Below the pieces are notes generated by a model that did no database searches, was not told the origin of the DNA, and saw only the letters and a list, made by a program, of their open reading frames with translations. 64,000 bases of DNA from Paenibacillus sp. HWE-109. GTDB taxonomy: Bacteria; Bacillota; Bacilli; Paenibacillales; NBRC-103111. The translations under genes were made by a program, and so were the position numbers. This document shows, one piece after another, positions 53,026 through 61,064 of this stretch. The DNA is taken from positions 1,364,001 to 1,428,000 of the forward strand of contig NZ_CP091881.1 in assembly GCF_022163125.1 (NCBI RefSeq), in the 5' to 3' direction. The first letter of the stretch is position 1; each line of letters begins with the position of its first letter.

Positions 53026-53901
53026 ATGGAACAACAGATGCGATATGATAATTTGAAATTGGGCGAACGCGGCGCAATAGTTAGCATAATAGCTTATATT
53101 TGTTTATCATCTATTAAATTAATAATTGGCTATGTATCAGGTTCAGAAGCCTTAAAGGCCGATGGATTAAATAATGCTACAGACATCGTAGCATCTATTG
53201 CCGTATTGATTGGATTGAAGATCGCTCAAAAACCAGCAGACCAAGATCATCCTTACGGTCATTGGAAATCTGAGACAATAGCTTCACTCGTGGCCTCTTT
53301 TATCATGATGGCTGTTGGTCTACAAGTACTAGTCGAGGCTGCTGTTTCCATGTTTCAAAGTAGAGGGCAAGCACCTGATCTTATATCGGCATGGGCAGGT
53401 GCTTTTTGTGCAATGGTCATGTATGCTGTTTATCGTTACAATAAAAAACTTGCCCTGAAAATCAATAGCCAATCTGTCATGGCGGCCGCCAAAGATAATT
53501 TTTCGGACGCATTGGTGAGTGTTGGAACAGTAGTGGGAATAATTGGCGCTCAATTAAATATGCCTTGGCTAGACCCGCTCACTGCGATCATAGTAGGTAT
53601 TATTATTTGTAAAACGGCATGGGATATTTTTCGGGAGGCATCACATCACTTATCTGATGGGTTTGATGAAGAAATTATCGAATCGTATAAAGATACCGTA
53701 ATGAGTATTGAGGGCGTAGAAGATGTAAAGGAAATTAGAGCCAGAAATTATGGCAGCAATGCTGTGGTTGACGTTATTTTGCTCATTCAGTCTGATTTAG
53801 AGTTTCAAGAAGCTCATGAAATTGCAACAAGGGTGGAGGATGAGTTGAAAAGAAAGTCCAATGTCTATGAAGTCCATGTTCATTATGAACCTGGGGGATA
53901 G
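53026..53901 (+). CDS. Cation diffusion facilitator (CDF) metal exporter
   Basis: 291 residues with six likely membrane helices and the CDF metal sites (ADGLNNATDIVAS near residue 42, DHPYGHWKSE near 75, DNFSDALVSV near 157). A cytoplasmic C-terminal domain of about 85 residues (GVEDVKEIRARNYG, VYEVHVHYEP) closes the protein. It exports divalent metals such as Zn, Fe or Mn in exchange for protons. GAGAGGAG lies 15 nt before the ATG, with GAGGTAG closer. No metal regulator gene is adjacent. Its position next to an iron locus makes Fe or Mn plausible; this is inference. Confidence 0.9.
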   Translation: MEQQMRYDNLKLGERGAIVSIIAYICLSSIKLIIGYVSGSEALKADGLNNATDIVASIAVLIGLKIAQKPADQDHPYGHWKSETIASLVASFIMMAVGLQVLVEAAVSMFQSRGQAPDLISAWAGAFCAMVMYAVYRYNKKLALKINSQSVMAAAKDNFSDALVSVGTVVGIIGAQLNMPWLDPLTAIIVGIIICKTAWDIFREASHHLSDGFDEEIIESYKDTVMSIEGVEDVKEIRARNYGSNAVVDVILLIQSDLEFQEAHEIATRVEDELKRKSNVYEVHVHYEPGG

Positions 53902-53944
53902 CCGTAGGTTATGGAAACTTTAACATAAATCGAGGGGGTTGGCG

Positions 53945-54805
53945 ATGCTTGGGAAATGTGTAGGAAAGGGTTCAAGTTGCGAAGTGTATGAGTGGGGTGG
54001 CGACGACAAGGTGGTTAAGCTGTTTCATACGAACACGTCCTCGGAAGCCGTTCAACTCGAGTATCGGAATAGTTCCGCTGCTTGGAAGAGCGGCTTGCAA
54101 GTTGCTCGGCCGTTCGAACAATTCATATGGGAGGGGCGTCCCGGCATTATTTTCGAGAAGATAGTCGGGGAAACGTTCTTGGATCGATTATTTGAAGGGT
54201 TATATTCGTTCAAGAAAATTGATTTCGGTGAAGCAGACAGCGAACTTCGACTATTTGCTAGAGTTCTGAATGACATACATAAGGCAAACGTCTCCGACAT
54301 TGATACGGATCAAAAAGACCATTTAAAAGCAATTATTGGCCGCCCTCCATTGTTTACCAATGACGAAATATCAGCCATCCATGCTTATATTGACCGTTTG
54401 CCTGGTAAACGACAGCTTTGTCACGGTGATACGAATCCCAATAACTTGATCCTGCGAGAAGGCAGCCCGGTTATGATCGACTGGATGCATGCCGCAGTTG
54501 GCAACCCGGCAGCGGATGTTGCGGAGGTTTGCGTAATGATTGAGTATGCGGTCTTGCCACCGGAAACACCTGCTTCCGTCGATAAGTTCTTTCAAGAATG
54601 GCGGCAAGTGGCCTACCGCGTCTTCATGGATGAGTATTGCAGGTTGTCTGGGGTAACAGAGGAAGAAATAAAATCATGGTACGTTCCATGCGCGGCGCGT
54701 TCAATCGCATCAGGCGCTTTATCGGATGAACAAATTGCTAAACTTGCTTCTATGATTCGTTATAAGCTATGTAAGGAAGATCCCGAACAGGATCTCCCTT
54801 GTTAG
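53945..54805 (+). CDS. Aminoglycoside phosphotransferase-like protein (APH family)
   Basis: 286 residues with a kinase-like fold: nucleotide-binding start GKCVGKGSSCEVYEW, candidate Lys in KVVKLFH, Brenner motif LCHGDTNPNNLIL near 160, and metal-binding Asp in VMIDWMHA. The family phosphorylates antibiotics or small metabolites such as choline and homoserine, so resistance cannot be concluded. ATG at 53945 follows GAGGGGG; the frame opens at 53939. The 3' end holds a small hairpin (GGAagATCC/GGATctCC). Confidence 0.8.
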   Translation: MLGKCVGKGSSCEVYEWGGDDKVVKLFHTNTSSEAVQLEYRNSSAAWKSGLQVARPFEQFIWEGRPGIIFEKIVGETFLDRLFEGLYSFKKIDFGEADSELRLFARVLNDIHKANVSDIDTDQKDHLKAIIGRPPLFTNDEISAIHAYIDRLPGKRQLCHGDTNPNNLILREGSPVMIDWMHAAVGNPAADVAEVCVMIEYAVLPPETPASVDKFFQEWRQVAYRVFMDEYCRLSGVTEEEIKSWYVPCAARSIASGALSDEQIAKLASMIRYKLCKEDPEQDLPC

Positions 54806-54809
54806 TCAT

Positions 54810-54998
54810 TTAAATAGCGACAAATCTAATGATTTGAATAAGGAAAAGTCTTCTAAGAACAACTATTCCTCTGAAATTCATAAATCTGATGGTAATGAAA
54901 GTACGACCTCGGAAAACAACACGACCGTTAAAAACGGTTGTGGTTCCATTAGCATTTCGGTAAACAATACCATAGAAGTGATTAACTAGTAGGGCCAT
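54810..54998 (-). CDS. Small protein of unknown function with strong ribosome site
   Basis: 62 residues, basic and aromatic, with an excellent AAAGGAG 8-9 nt before ATG at 54998. The first half (NHFYGIVYRNANGTTTVFNG) has polar strand character, vaguely like small spore-coat or germination proteins. The second half is repetitive and hydrophobic or basic. A long open frame on the other strand here has no start codon. Real expression is likely from the ribosome site; identity unknown. Confidence 0.5.
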   Translation of the reverse strand: MALLVNHFYGIVYRNANGTTTVFNGRVVFRGRTFITIRFMNFRGIVVLRRLFLIQIIRFVAI

Positions 54999-55087
54999 TT
55001 TCTATCACTCCTTTCCTGCTGTGATGCTATAAGATATGCTAGAGTTTCTTATTTGCGAGGGCTCATTTAATAGATTGGTTAAAATAG

Positions 55088-55123
55088 CCATCTTGCGACT
55101 AATCGTCGCAGGGTGGTTTTTTT
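55088..55123 (+). terminator. Terminator-like hairpin
   Basis: CCATCTTGCGAC pairs with GTCGCAGGGTGG (12 bp including G-T) and is followed by TTTTTTT. No complete rightward gene lies directly before it, except distant read-through from the phosphotransferase gene. Confidence 0.75.
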
Positions 55124-55155
55124 AACACAAAGATTTTATATGTTTTGGGTTTGGT

Positions 55156-55257
55156 ATGAGCGCAGCTTACCTTTTATTTATTGGCTTCGCCACAGGCTCT
55201 TTGCTTTTGAGGTTTCGGTCTAAAAGGGCAGCTAATGAACTGTATGATGCTTATTGA
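55156..55257 (+). CDS. Possible 33-residue membrane micropeptide
   Basis: ATG 55156 opens a 33-codon frame (MSAAYLLFIGFATGSLLL, then RFRSKRAANELYDAY). It has one membrane segment followed by positive charges, a common layout of small membrane peptides. The ribosome site is weak, so this is tentative. Confidence 0.3.
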   Translation: MSAAYLLFIGFATGSLLLRFRSKRAANELYDAY

Positions 55258-55453
55258 CGAAAAAATGGCTACTTTGGAGATTTAATGAACGGAGTTGGCG
55301 CTACACGGCATTTTATTGGCAGAATGGTGATCACTTGCTTGGAATAGGGCATCAGGGATTCATTAGAATTTCAGAATGAGCGATTTTGGCCGAATAAAGG
55401 GTATTGAGTTCGTTAGGGAGCTGGGTTTTCCTCAAGGTTCATTGACTGTGTGA

Positions 55454-55660
55454 CTTAGCGTGCGGCTAAGTTTTTCTTGTGAAGGGTGCCCCGATCTTAA
55501 GGTGGTGCCCTATCGGTGCAAGGGACGTTTCTGCACGACATGTTCATGCGGAGAAACGGAAGAGTGGAGCACGGGTCTTGTCTGAGGACGTAATTCAAGT
55601 CAACCATCGACAGGTTATCTTTACAATCGACGAAGGTCTAAGAGACATGTTTTTGGGGTG
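55454..55660 (+). pseudogene. Remnant of IS91-family transposase (zinc-binding domain and following part)
   Basis: One frame reads SCEGCPDLKVVPYRCKGRFC, then TTCSCGETEEWS. This is the cysteine pattern of the N-terminal zinc-binding domain of IS91-type transposases. A second frame continues with VIQVNHRQVIFTIDEGLRDM, the next conserved block. The frames are shifted and broken by stops, and nothing of the catalytic part is recognisable, so this is a decayed fragment. Confidence 0.72.
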
Positions 55661-55858
55661 GGTGGTTGGGGTGAGTGAAGCTTGCCCAGAAGTTAAATGT
55701 TGGAGATTGACGCCAGTCTCAGCACGATGGAGTGGTTCGACGAGATGCGACGAGACGAGAACAAGGTAGCTGTGAACGTACTTATTTGTTCGAATTGGTG
55801 CTAGTTTGGAGGTATAAACAAGCTAATTGGCAGAATCAGATCCTCTAGCTTTGCTTGA

Positions 55859-56036
55859 GGGAACTACAGGGCGCTATCATTCTGAAAACCGCCATCTTCC
55901 ACGCGAGAGGGAACTACGATCCGCTATTTCACCATTTCCCGGGTGGAATCAGCAGTTCCCGCTTAAATAGCGGATCTCAGTTCCCTTTCATGCTACGTTT
56001 ACCCCAGTTCCTTCCATATAGAGGATCATAGTTCCT
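55859..56036. repeat. 178-bp palindromic (MITE-like) element, copy 5 (diverged)
   Basis: Begins GGGAACTACAGGGCGCTAT and ends ATAGAGGATCATAGTTCCT, again 178 bp. Internal GGGAACTACGATCCGCTATT and GCGGATCTCAGTTCCC keep the nested inverted layout. The interior differs from the other copies. More GGGAACT-like sequence follows at about 56076. Confidence 0.7.
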
Positions 56037-56201
56037 TTTCACACGACGCTCTCTGTCATGGCAAAGCCCAAAGGGAACTGGGACCTCTAGATTGCTGAAA
56101 ACCGCTATGTAGACGCTCATCTCTCAGAGTGCAAAGGCGCTTTTCTTATCCGACTGTAAATCTTAGATTGACGTAACTGCTTAAACCCCCTATACTGACC
56201 A

Positions 56202-56216
56202 TGATTCTCATTCTCA
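56202..56216. promoter_or_regulatory. Fur box upstream of the envelope/glycolipid operon
   Basis: TGATTCTCATTCTCA, whose complement TGAGAATGAGAATCA is a common Fur-box form of three GAGAAT-like hexamers. It lies 40 bp before the likely start of the flippase-like gene. Confidence 0.7.
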
Positions 56217-56255
56217 TAACACGTGGGTGTAATCCCAAAGAAGGTCATGCTAAAT

Positions 56256-57224
56256 ATGTTAAAAAAGAAACAAGTGATTCGTTTTATAGCGATCCTTCTG
56301 GTCGTTTTTTCGATAATCTTAACATGGCAATGGTTTGACTCGAAGGAGTGGCTAAGCGATGTGGAGCTGCTATTCCATCAACCTAAGTGGCTGGCTTTCA
56401 TGCTTATCATCTACCTAGCTTCCTTTCTCTTCAAAACGGCAGCTTGGCGGATATACGCAGGTCAAGAGGTTAAATTCTCGGTCTATTTTCACGCCATAAG
56501 CTACAGTTTGCTCGTGAACCACATACTTCCGATCAAGGTGGGAGATGGTGTTCGTACAGGCATATTTATGAAACATGGCGGGAAGTCATGGGAGGAAGCA
56601 GTTCATTCCGTTGCGGTAATGCGTCTGCTCGATATGCTTATATTGGCAGGTATTGGGGGAATCGGCATAGTCCGTATGGGATTACCTTCATCATGGATTT
56701 GGGTGACTCTTCTGGCGTGCAGCACGGTGATGCTGGCAACGGCTCATTACTTGCCTGTGATTCGAAAATTCCCTTTTGTGGTCAAACACTCGGCTTATTT
56801 TCAGATGAAAATGCTTTCGGGCAAAGGGCTTGTCATCCTAGGGTTAATCACGCTAAGTTGGGTGTTGGAAGCGGGAGTTATCTTCGCTGTCGTCCAAATG
56901 ATTGGGTTACAGCTGGGGAGCATGGCACTCGTTTGGGCCAATAGCATGACGATTGCTGGACAAATTTTTCATATTACCCCTGGAGGGATTGGTACCTATG
57001 AAAGCACAATGAGCGGATCGCTCGCCCTGCTGGGCATAGGTGGAAAAGATGCCTATAGGGCAGCACTTTTGTCACATACGTTCAAATTTCTATTTGCCTT
57101 TTCGTTGGGCGGCTATTCGCTATTGCGGATGCCTTTACAGTGGCGAGAAATGAAAATCTGGATTCGTCGAGTTACAGGTCATACGAAGTCACTAACACAT
57201 AGCAAAGTTCGGAAGGAAGATTAA
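56256..57224 (+). CDS. Flippase-like membrane protein (LPG synthase TM / UPF0104 family)
   Basis: About 322 residues with seven or eight membrane helices. Family features are HAISYSLLVNHILPIKVGDG near residue 85 and FHITPGGIGTYESTMSG near residue 240 (the conserved Pro-Gly-Gly-x-Gly loop). Related proteins move or modify lipid-linked glycans or act as the membrane half of MprF. ATG at 56256 is chosen for its spacing from AAAGAAGG; GTG 56223 and ATG 56247 are alternatives. It heads a tight four-gene operon and is preceded by a Fur box. Confidence 0.82.
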   Translation: MLKKKQVIRFIAILLVVFSIILTWQWFDSKEWLSDVELLFHQPKWLAFMLIIYLASFLFKTAAWRIYAGQEVKFSVYFHAISYSLLVNHILPIKVGDGVRTGIFMKHGGKSWEEAVHSVAVMRLLDMLILAGIGGIGIVRMGLPSSWIWVTLLACSTVMLATAHYLPVIRKFPFVVKHSAYFQMKMLSGKGLVILGLITLSWVLEAGVIFAVVQMIGLQLGSMALVWANSMTIAGQIFHITPGGIGTYESTMSGSLALLGIGGKDAYRAALLSHTFKFLFAFSLGGYSLLRMPLQWREMKIWIRRVTGHTKSLTHSKVRKED

Positions 57225-57225
57225 T

Positions 57226-58686
57226 ATGAAAAAAGCTTCGTCATTTGAAATTGTGGCAGCTCGCTGCTGGAACCTGTTGAACGAGGGGAAACCGTTTACA
57301 CCTATCTTCGTTGTCGGCGTTTTTCTGCTATACCATATGGGCACATGGTCTGATCCTAGTTTTTGGAGTGCGGCCGGTTTAGGGCTGCTCGTTACGCTTC
57401 CGCTATTTGTATTGTATTATTGCTTCGATTTTCCTCTCTTTCTACGCAATTATTTATGGATGCCCCTCATAGCTGCACTTCTAATTTGGGAACGAAATGA
57501 TTTTGCTCTGTATGTACTGGCGCTGGGGCTATTTTACTTCTTTACGATCTATTTCTGGGGCACGTTTTACTATCATTTGCGAATTGGCACAACATGGTGG
57601 AATTTCACCCGATTTTGGAAGCTTGTTTTGAAAAATAGTGACTCGACGAGCGGCAACGCGCAGGAGCAGATGCCAAAGTTTTTGCTGCTGCTGTTTGTAT
57701 GGAGTCATTTCTACCGTAAGTTTGAAGCGGGTGCTTCTGCGGATGTGGGAACGGGGCTGCTCTTTGCAGGTGGCTTGTTGATTTATGCTTTCATTCTTCA
57801 CCGCTATTTGTTCGACTGGAAACCAACGGAGATTCCTACCTATACAAAGGATTCAAGTCCTGTACAAGCTGGTGGAAAAGCTTTGAACCAGAAGGTCATT
57901 GTTATCGTTGTAGATGGTATGCGCAAAGAACGGTTTGAGGAAGCCAATGCGCCATTTATGAAGAAACTGCGAGCAGAAGGCACTGAATATGCCCAAATGG
58001 AGACGGTGTATCCAGCGCGTACGGTAGTGTGTTTCTCTTCGATGTTCACAGGCACATACCCACGAGAGCACGGCATTCGCTCCAACATGGTGTGGAGATT
58101 GGGCATTCGGGTTGAGAGTATTTTTGATTCATTGCGTAAAGTGGGGAAAAAAGGGCGATTGCTGGGGATCGCACATTTAATCGACTCCATGGGAGACGAT
58201 GTAGAGAGTGTGACGGCTGTCATGCATAACGATGTAGCGGATCGCAATATTATCGAAAGAGCAAAGAAGATTATGGCGGAACAAAATCCCGACTTACTCG
58301 TTGCCCAATTAATTGGGGTTGACCAAACGGGTCACAGCCGAGGGGTTCTCTATGAAGATTACACACAGAAAATTGCCGAAGCAGATCAACTAATAGAAGA
58401 GTTCGTCCACTGGCTCGAGGAGCGTGGCATGATGGCGAATACTACGCTGATTATCTGTGCGGATCACGGGCAGGCAGATGGTATTGGCGGACATGGACAT
58501 CTCGACGAAGGTGAGCGTTATGTACCTTTCTTCCTGCATGGTCCTGCAATCGAAGCAGGCCGCCGCATTGACGAGAAGCACTCTCTTGTATCCATGGCTC
58601 CGACACTTGCTTATTTGTTGGGAGCACCGTTCCCGAGTCATAGTCGCGGACCTATTCTAATGGAGGCTATCAAGCATCATGAATAA
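57226..58686 (+). CDS. Membrane-anchored alkaline-phosphatase-superfamily phosphodiesterase
   Basis: 486 residues. Five or so hydrophobic segments occupy residues 20-190, followed by a type I phosphodiesterase/nucleotide pyrophosphatase-like domain. Metal and nucleophile residues are in VIVIVVDGMRKE (Asp), TVYPARTVVCFSSMFTGTYP (Thr), IGVDQTGHSRG (Asp, His) and CADHGQADGIGGHGH (Asp, His, His). It starts 1 nt after the previous stop and overlaps the next gene by 8 bp. It may cleave or transfer a phospho-head-group on a lipid or glycan made by this operon; the substrate is unknown. Confidence 0.82.
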   Translation: MKKASSFEIVAARCWNLLNEGKPFTPIFVVGVFLLYHMGTWSDPSFWSAAGLGLLVTLPLFVLYYCFDFPLFLRNYLWMPLIAALLIWERNDFALYVLALGLFYFFTIYFWGTFYYHLRIGTTWWNFTRFWKLVLKNSDSTSGNAQEQMPKFLLLLFVWSHFYRKFEAGASADVGTGLLFAGGLLIYAFILHRYLFDWKPTEIPTYTKDSSPVQAGGKALNQKVIVIVVDGMRKERFEEANAPFMKKLRAEGTEYAQMETVYPARTVVCFSSMFTGTYPREHGIRSNMVWRLGIRVESIFDSLRKVGKKGRLLGIAHLIDSMGDDVESVTAVMHNDVADRNIIERAKKIMAEQNPDLLVAQLIGVDQTGHSRGVLYEDYTQKIAEADQLIEEFVHWLEERGMMANTTLIICADHGQADGIGGHGHLDEGERYVPFFLHGPAIEAGRRIDEKHSLVSMAPTLAYLLGAPFPSHSRGPILMEAIKHHE

Positions 58687-59428
58687 GAAGAAAATAATTG
58701 TTTTCATGCCTGCACATAATGAAGAAGATAATATCGGCGGGGTTATTGCCCGCGTTCCGAGAAATTTCCACCCGCAATATGAGGTGGAAGTACTCGTGAT
58801 CGACGATGGCTCCAAGGACCTCACCGTCCATGTTGCACGCGCAGCGGGAGCGGACCATATCGTGTCGTTCCCGCACAATAAAGGACTCGGCGCTGCCGTT
58901 CGCGAGGGGCTGAAGCAATGCTGCCTGCTCGGCGGCGATATTGGCATCATGATCGATGCGGATAATGAATATCCGCCAGAGCAAATCCCGGATGTCCTTG
59001 AGCCCATTATCATCGGGCGCGCAGACTATACCTTTGGCTCACGCTTCAAAGGCCACATTCAAGGGATGAAGCTGCATCGCCGCTTAGGTAATTATACCTT
59101 TACATTGCTGCAGGCTGCTTTGCTGCGCAAATGGATTTACGACGGCCAATCGGGGATGCGCGGGTTCTCACGCGATGCGATGGAGAATGCCGTCATTATC
59201 CATGACTATAACTACGCCCAAGTGCTCACGATTAATCTGGTTCGGCAGGGCTACCGGTTGGAGGAGATTCCAATATCGTACCAAGTTCGGACCAAAGGTC
59301 AATCCTTCATTAAATTCAGACAGTATGTGTCTTCCGTGCTTCCGGCGATCTACCGAGAAATGAGACGCCCCGTCTCAAAAAAGCGCAAAGTGACGCTCCA
59401 GATGCATCGAGATGAAACAAGCATATGA
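58679..59428 (+). CDS. Family 2 glycosyltransferase (dolichyl-phosphate-mannose-synthase-like)
   Basis: 249 residues with a GT-A fold: IVFMPAHNEEDNIGGVI at the start, VLVIDDGSKDLT near residue 38, and the metal-binding IMIDADNEYPPEQ near residue 90. The lack of membrane helices fits the DPM1-like soluble class that loads sugars on polyprenyl phosphate. It overlaps both neighbours (8 bp upstream, ATGA downstream). It probably supplies the lipid-linked donor used by the next, GT-C-type protein. Confidence 0.88.
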   Translation: MNKKKIIVFMPAHNEEDNIGGVIARVPRNFHPQYEVEVLVIDDGSKDLTVHVARAAGADHIVSFPHNKGLGAAVREGLKQCCLLGGDIGIMIDADNEYPPEQIPDVLEPIIIGRADYTFGSRFKGHIQGMKLHRRLGNYTFTLLQAALLRKWIYDGQSGMRGFSRDAMENAVIIHDYNYAQVLTINLVRQGYRLEEIPISYQVRTKGQSFIKFRQYVSSVLPAIYREMRRPVSKKRKVTLQMHRDETSI

Positions 59429-60954
59429 CGCGGAACACGATTGTATCGGCTCTTTTCGCAGCTGCGGTTATAGCGGGGGTGACCTGCCTTAGTCTGCTAT
59501 ACGCCAGCCCCTTCGTGCGTACATGGGACGAAGTAGACTTTACGCTGGCTCTGCATCGCTATGATTTACTCGCCATGCAGCCGCATTTTCCAGGATATCC
59601 CTACTTTATTCTGGGTGGTTGGTTTATTAACCAATGGTTGGATGATTCAGTTCTAGCATTATCCGTTTTCAATACCTTCATGGCAATATGCTCCGCAATC
59701 CCTATGTTTTTACTGGCACATAGACTGACTGGCGGCGGCATCAGGAATCTTTTACTGCCGGCGCTCGTATTAAGCAGCCCCTACATTTGGCTGATGTCCT
59801 CACGTCCCATGTCGGAATGTGCAGGCATCGCCTTACTGTGGTGGTTTCTTTGGAGTATCCGCTTTGCGTTGGATCGCCCTGCTTCCACGCTTCGCCACGG
59901 ATTGGCACTGCTCATGTTCAGCTTGCTAATGGGCACGCGCCTCTCCTTCTTTCCATACGGGCTGGCGCTAGTTCCGCTCTGGCACTCATTTTGGCGGCAG
60001 GGGGCGAAAGGGTGGAGAAGATGGCTCCGATTGGGTGGATCTGCGCTAGCTGCGCTGCTGTTTCAGTTGATTTGGGTAGCTGGCTTGGTGCTCTCCGAAG
60101 GGAACTTAGCTGGCTTCTGGAAGCTATCCCTAGCTTTTGTAGAAGGACATTTCTCTGAGTGGGGCGGCGGTGTGATCTCATCACCTATGCCGATGGGAGA
60201 ACGATTCTTCCAACTCATAGGGCACAATTTACTTGGTTCAGCCTTATTTGGCGGTTCCTTTCTCATTGGAACGTGTCTCGCGGTTATCGTTGCAATGACT
60301 TTGGTCGTACGGAGATTCTTCGCATTTCCCAAGAAGCTAGAGAAAGAGAATAAATATTATGTATTCTGGTTGATATGCTGTGCTCTTGTATACACCCTAT
60401 GGGCGCTAATTGGTCAAAATATTGAAAAACCTCGACATATTGTTCCCGTCGTTGTTCCAATCTTACTTCTCTTATTTGTTTATATGATTCGAACGGCAGA
60501 GGCTGTGAAGGCATCCAGATCTAAGAAGCGTCTATGGAGAATAGTGCCTAAGATGCTGTACACTTCCCTCACTGTTCTGATAGCTATTCAAGTAATCTAT
60601 GGCACACAGTTGTTGAAAAGGCAATCTGGAGACGAGCCTGCAGTCTATCAGCTGAACGAGTATTTAAGTCATTTACGGGAACCTTTCATCCTGTTTACGT
60701 GGGAAGAAACAAGAGTTCTTCAGTACTTGCAGGCTGAATATGATCATGAACGCATCTATACATTTGGGTATTTTCAATCTTTGGCGGGTGCTGATTCGGA
60801 ACGTCGGGTTTTTCTAACGGATCATGTCGTCCAAGGCTTTGAGCAGCAAGGGAAATCGGTGGAGAAGCATCTGAAGCGGATTGCCGAGTTTAGCTCAGAT
60901 GCGATTTTTGATCCCGTTTATGGGCACATCATCTTGTATGAATGGGTTCGCTAA
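59425..60954 (+). CDS. GT-C-type membrane glycosyltransferase (ArnT/PMT-like)
   Basis: 509 residues, ten or more membrane helices, and an acidic first loop (SPFVRTWDEVDFTLALHRYD near residue 28) typical of GT-C enzymes that use polyprenyl-phosphate sugars on the outer face of the membrane. A short soluble C-terminal part (about 400-509) follows. It starts within the stop of the GT2 gene (ATGA). Together with the GT2 protein, flippase-like protein and phosphodiesterase it outlines a pathway that builds and modifies a surface glycan or glycolipid. Acceptor unknown. Confidence 0.82.
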   Translation: MTRNTIVSALFAAAVIAGVTCLSLLYASPFVRTWDEVDFTLALHRYDLLAMQPHFPGYPYFILGGWFINQWLDDSVLALSVFNTFMAICSAIPMFLLAHRLTGGGIRNLLLPALVLSSPYIWLMSSRPMSECAGIALLWWFLWSIRFALDRPASTLRHGLALLMFSLLMGTRLSFFPYGLALVPLWHSFWRQGAKGWRRWLRLGGSALAALLFQLIWVAGLVLSEGNLAGFWKLSLAFVEGHFSEWGGGVISSPMPMGERFFQLIGHNLLGSALFGGSFLIGTCLAVIVAMTLVVRRFFAFPKKLEKENKYYVFWLICCALVYTLWALIGQNIEKPRHIVPVVVPILLLLFVYMIRTAEAVKASRSKKRLWRIVPKMLYTSLTVLIAIQVIYGTQLLKRQSGDEPAVYQLNEYLSHLREPFILFTWEETRVLQYLQAEYDHERIYTFGYFQSLAGADSERRVFLTDHVVQGFEQQGKSVEKHLKRIAEFSSDAIFDPVYGHIILYEWVR

Positions 60955-60993
60955 GCGAGAAAAAAACCTTGTGAAATACTTGTGAAATAATGG

Positions 60994-61022
60994 TTGACAT
61001 CTATGTGGACAATGATTATCAT
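60994..61022 (+). promoter_or_regulatory. Sigma-A-type promoter overlapped by Fur box
   Basis: TTGACA (60994-60999) and TATCAT (61017-61022) with a 17-bp spacer. The -10 element lies inside the Fur box at 61013-61027, so iron-loaded Fur would occlude RNA polymerase. Confidence 0.75.
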
Positions 61023-61027
61023 TATCA
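61013..61027. promoter_or_regulatory. Fur box
   Basis: TGATTATCATTATCA, one mismatch from the consensus, directly over the -10 element of the promoter driving the iron-uptake genes. Confidence 0.9.
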
Positions 61028-61033
61028 ATGTCT

Positions 61034-61048
61034 TGAGAATCAATTTCA
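61034..61048. promoter_or_regulatory. Second Fur-like box
   Basis: TGAGAATCAATTTCA, almost the same as the site at 44191, 6 bp after the first box. It suggests two Fur dimers at this promoter. Confidence 0.6.
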
Positions 61049-61064
61049 TAGCAGGGGTGAAGAT

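Noticed and set aside
53945..54805. Phosphotransferase-like protein as an antibiotic resistance gene
   Set aside because: The APH fold includes many metabolite kinases; nothing in the sequence or neighbourhood shows aminoglycoside specificity.
55479..55769. 96-codon ORF as an intact gene
   Set aside because: Only its middle part matches the second block of IS91 transposases, while the zinc-binding block lies in a different frame, so it is a broken remnant.
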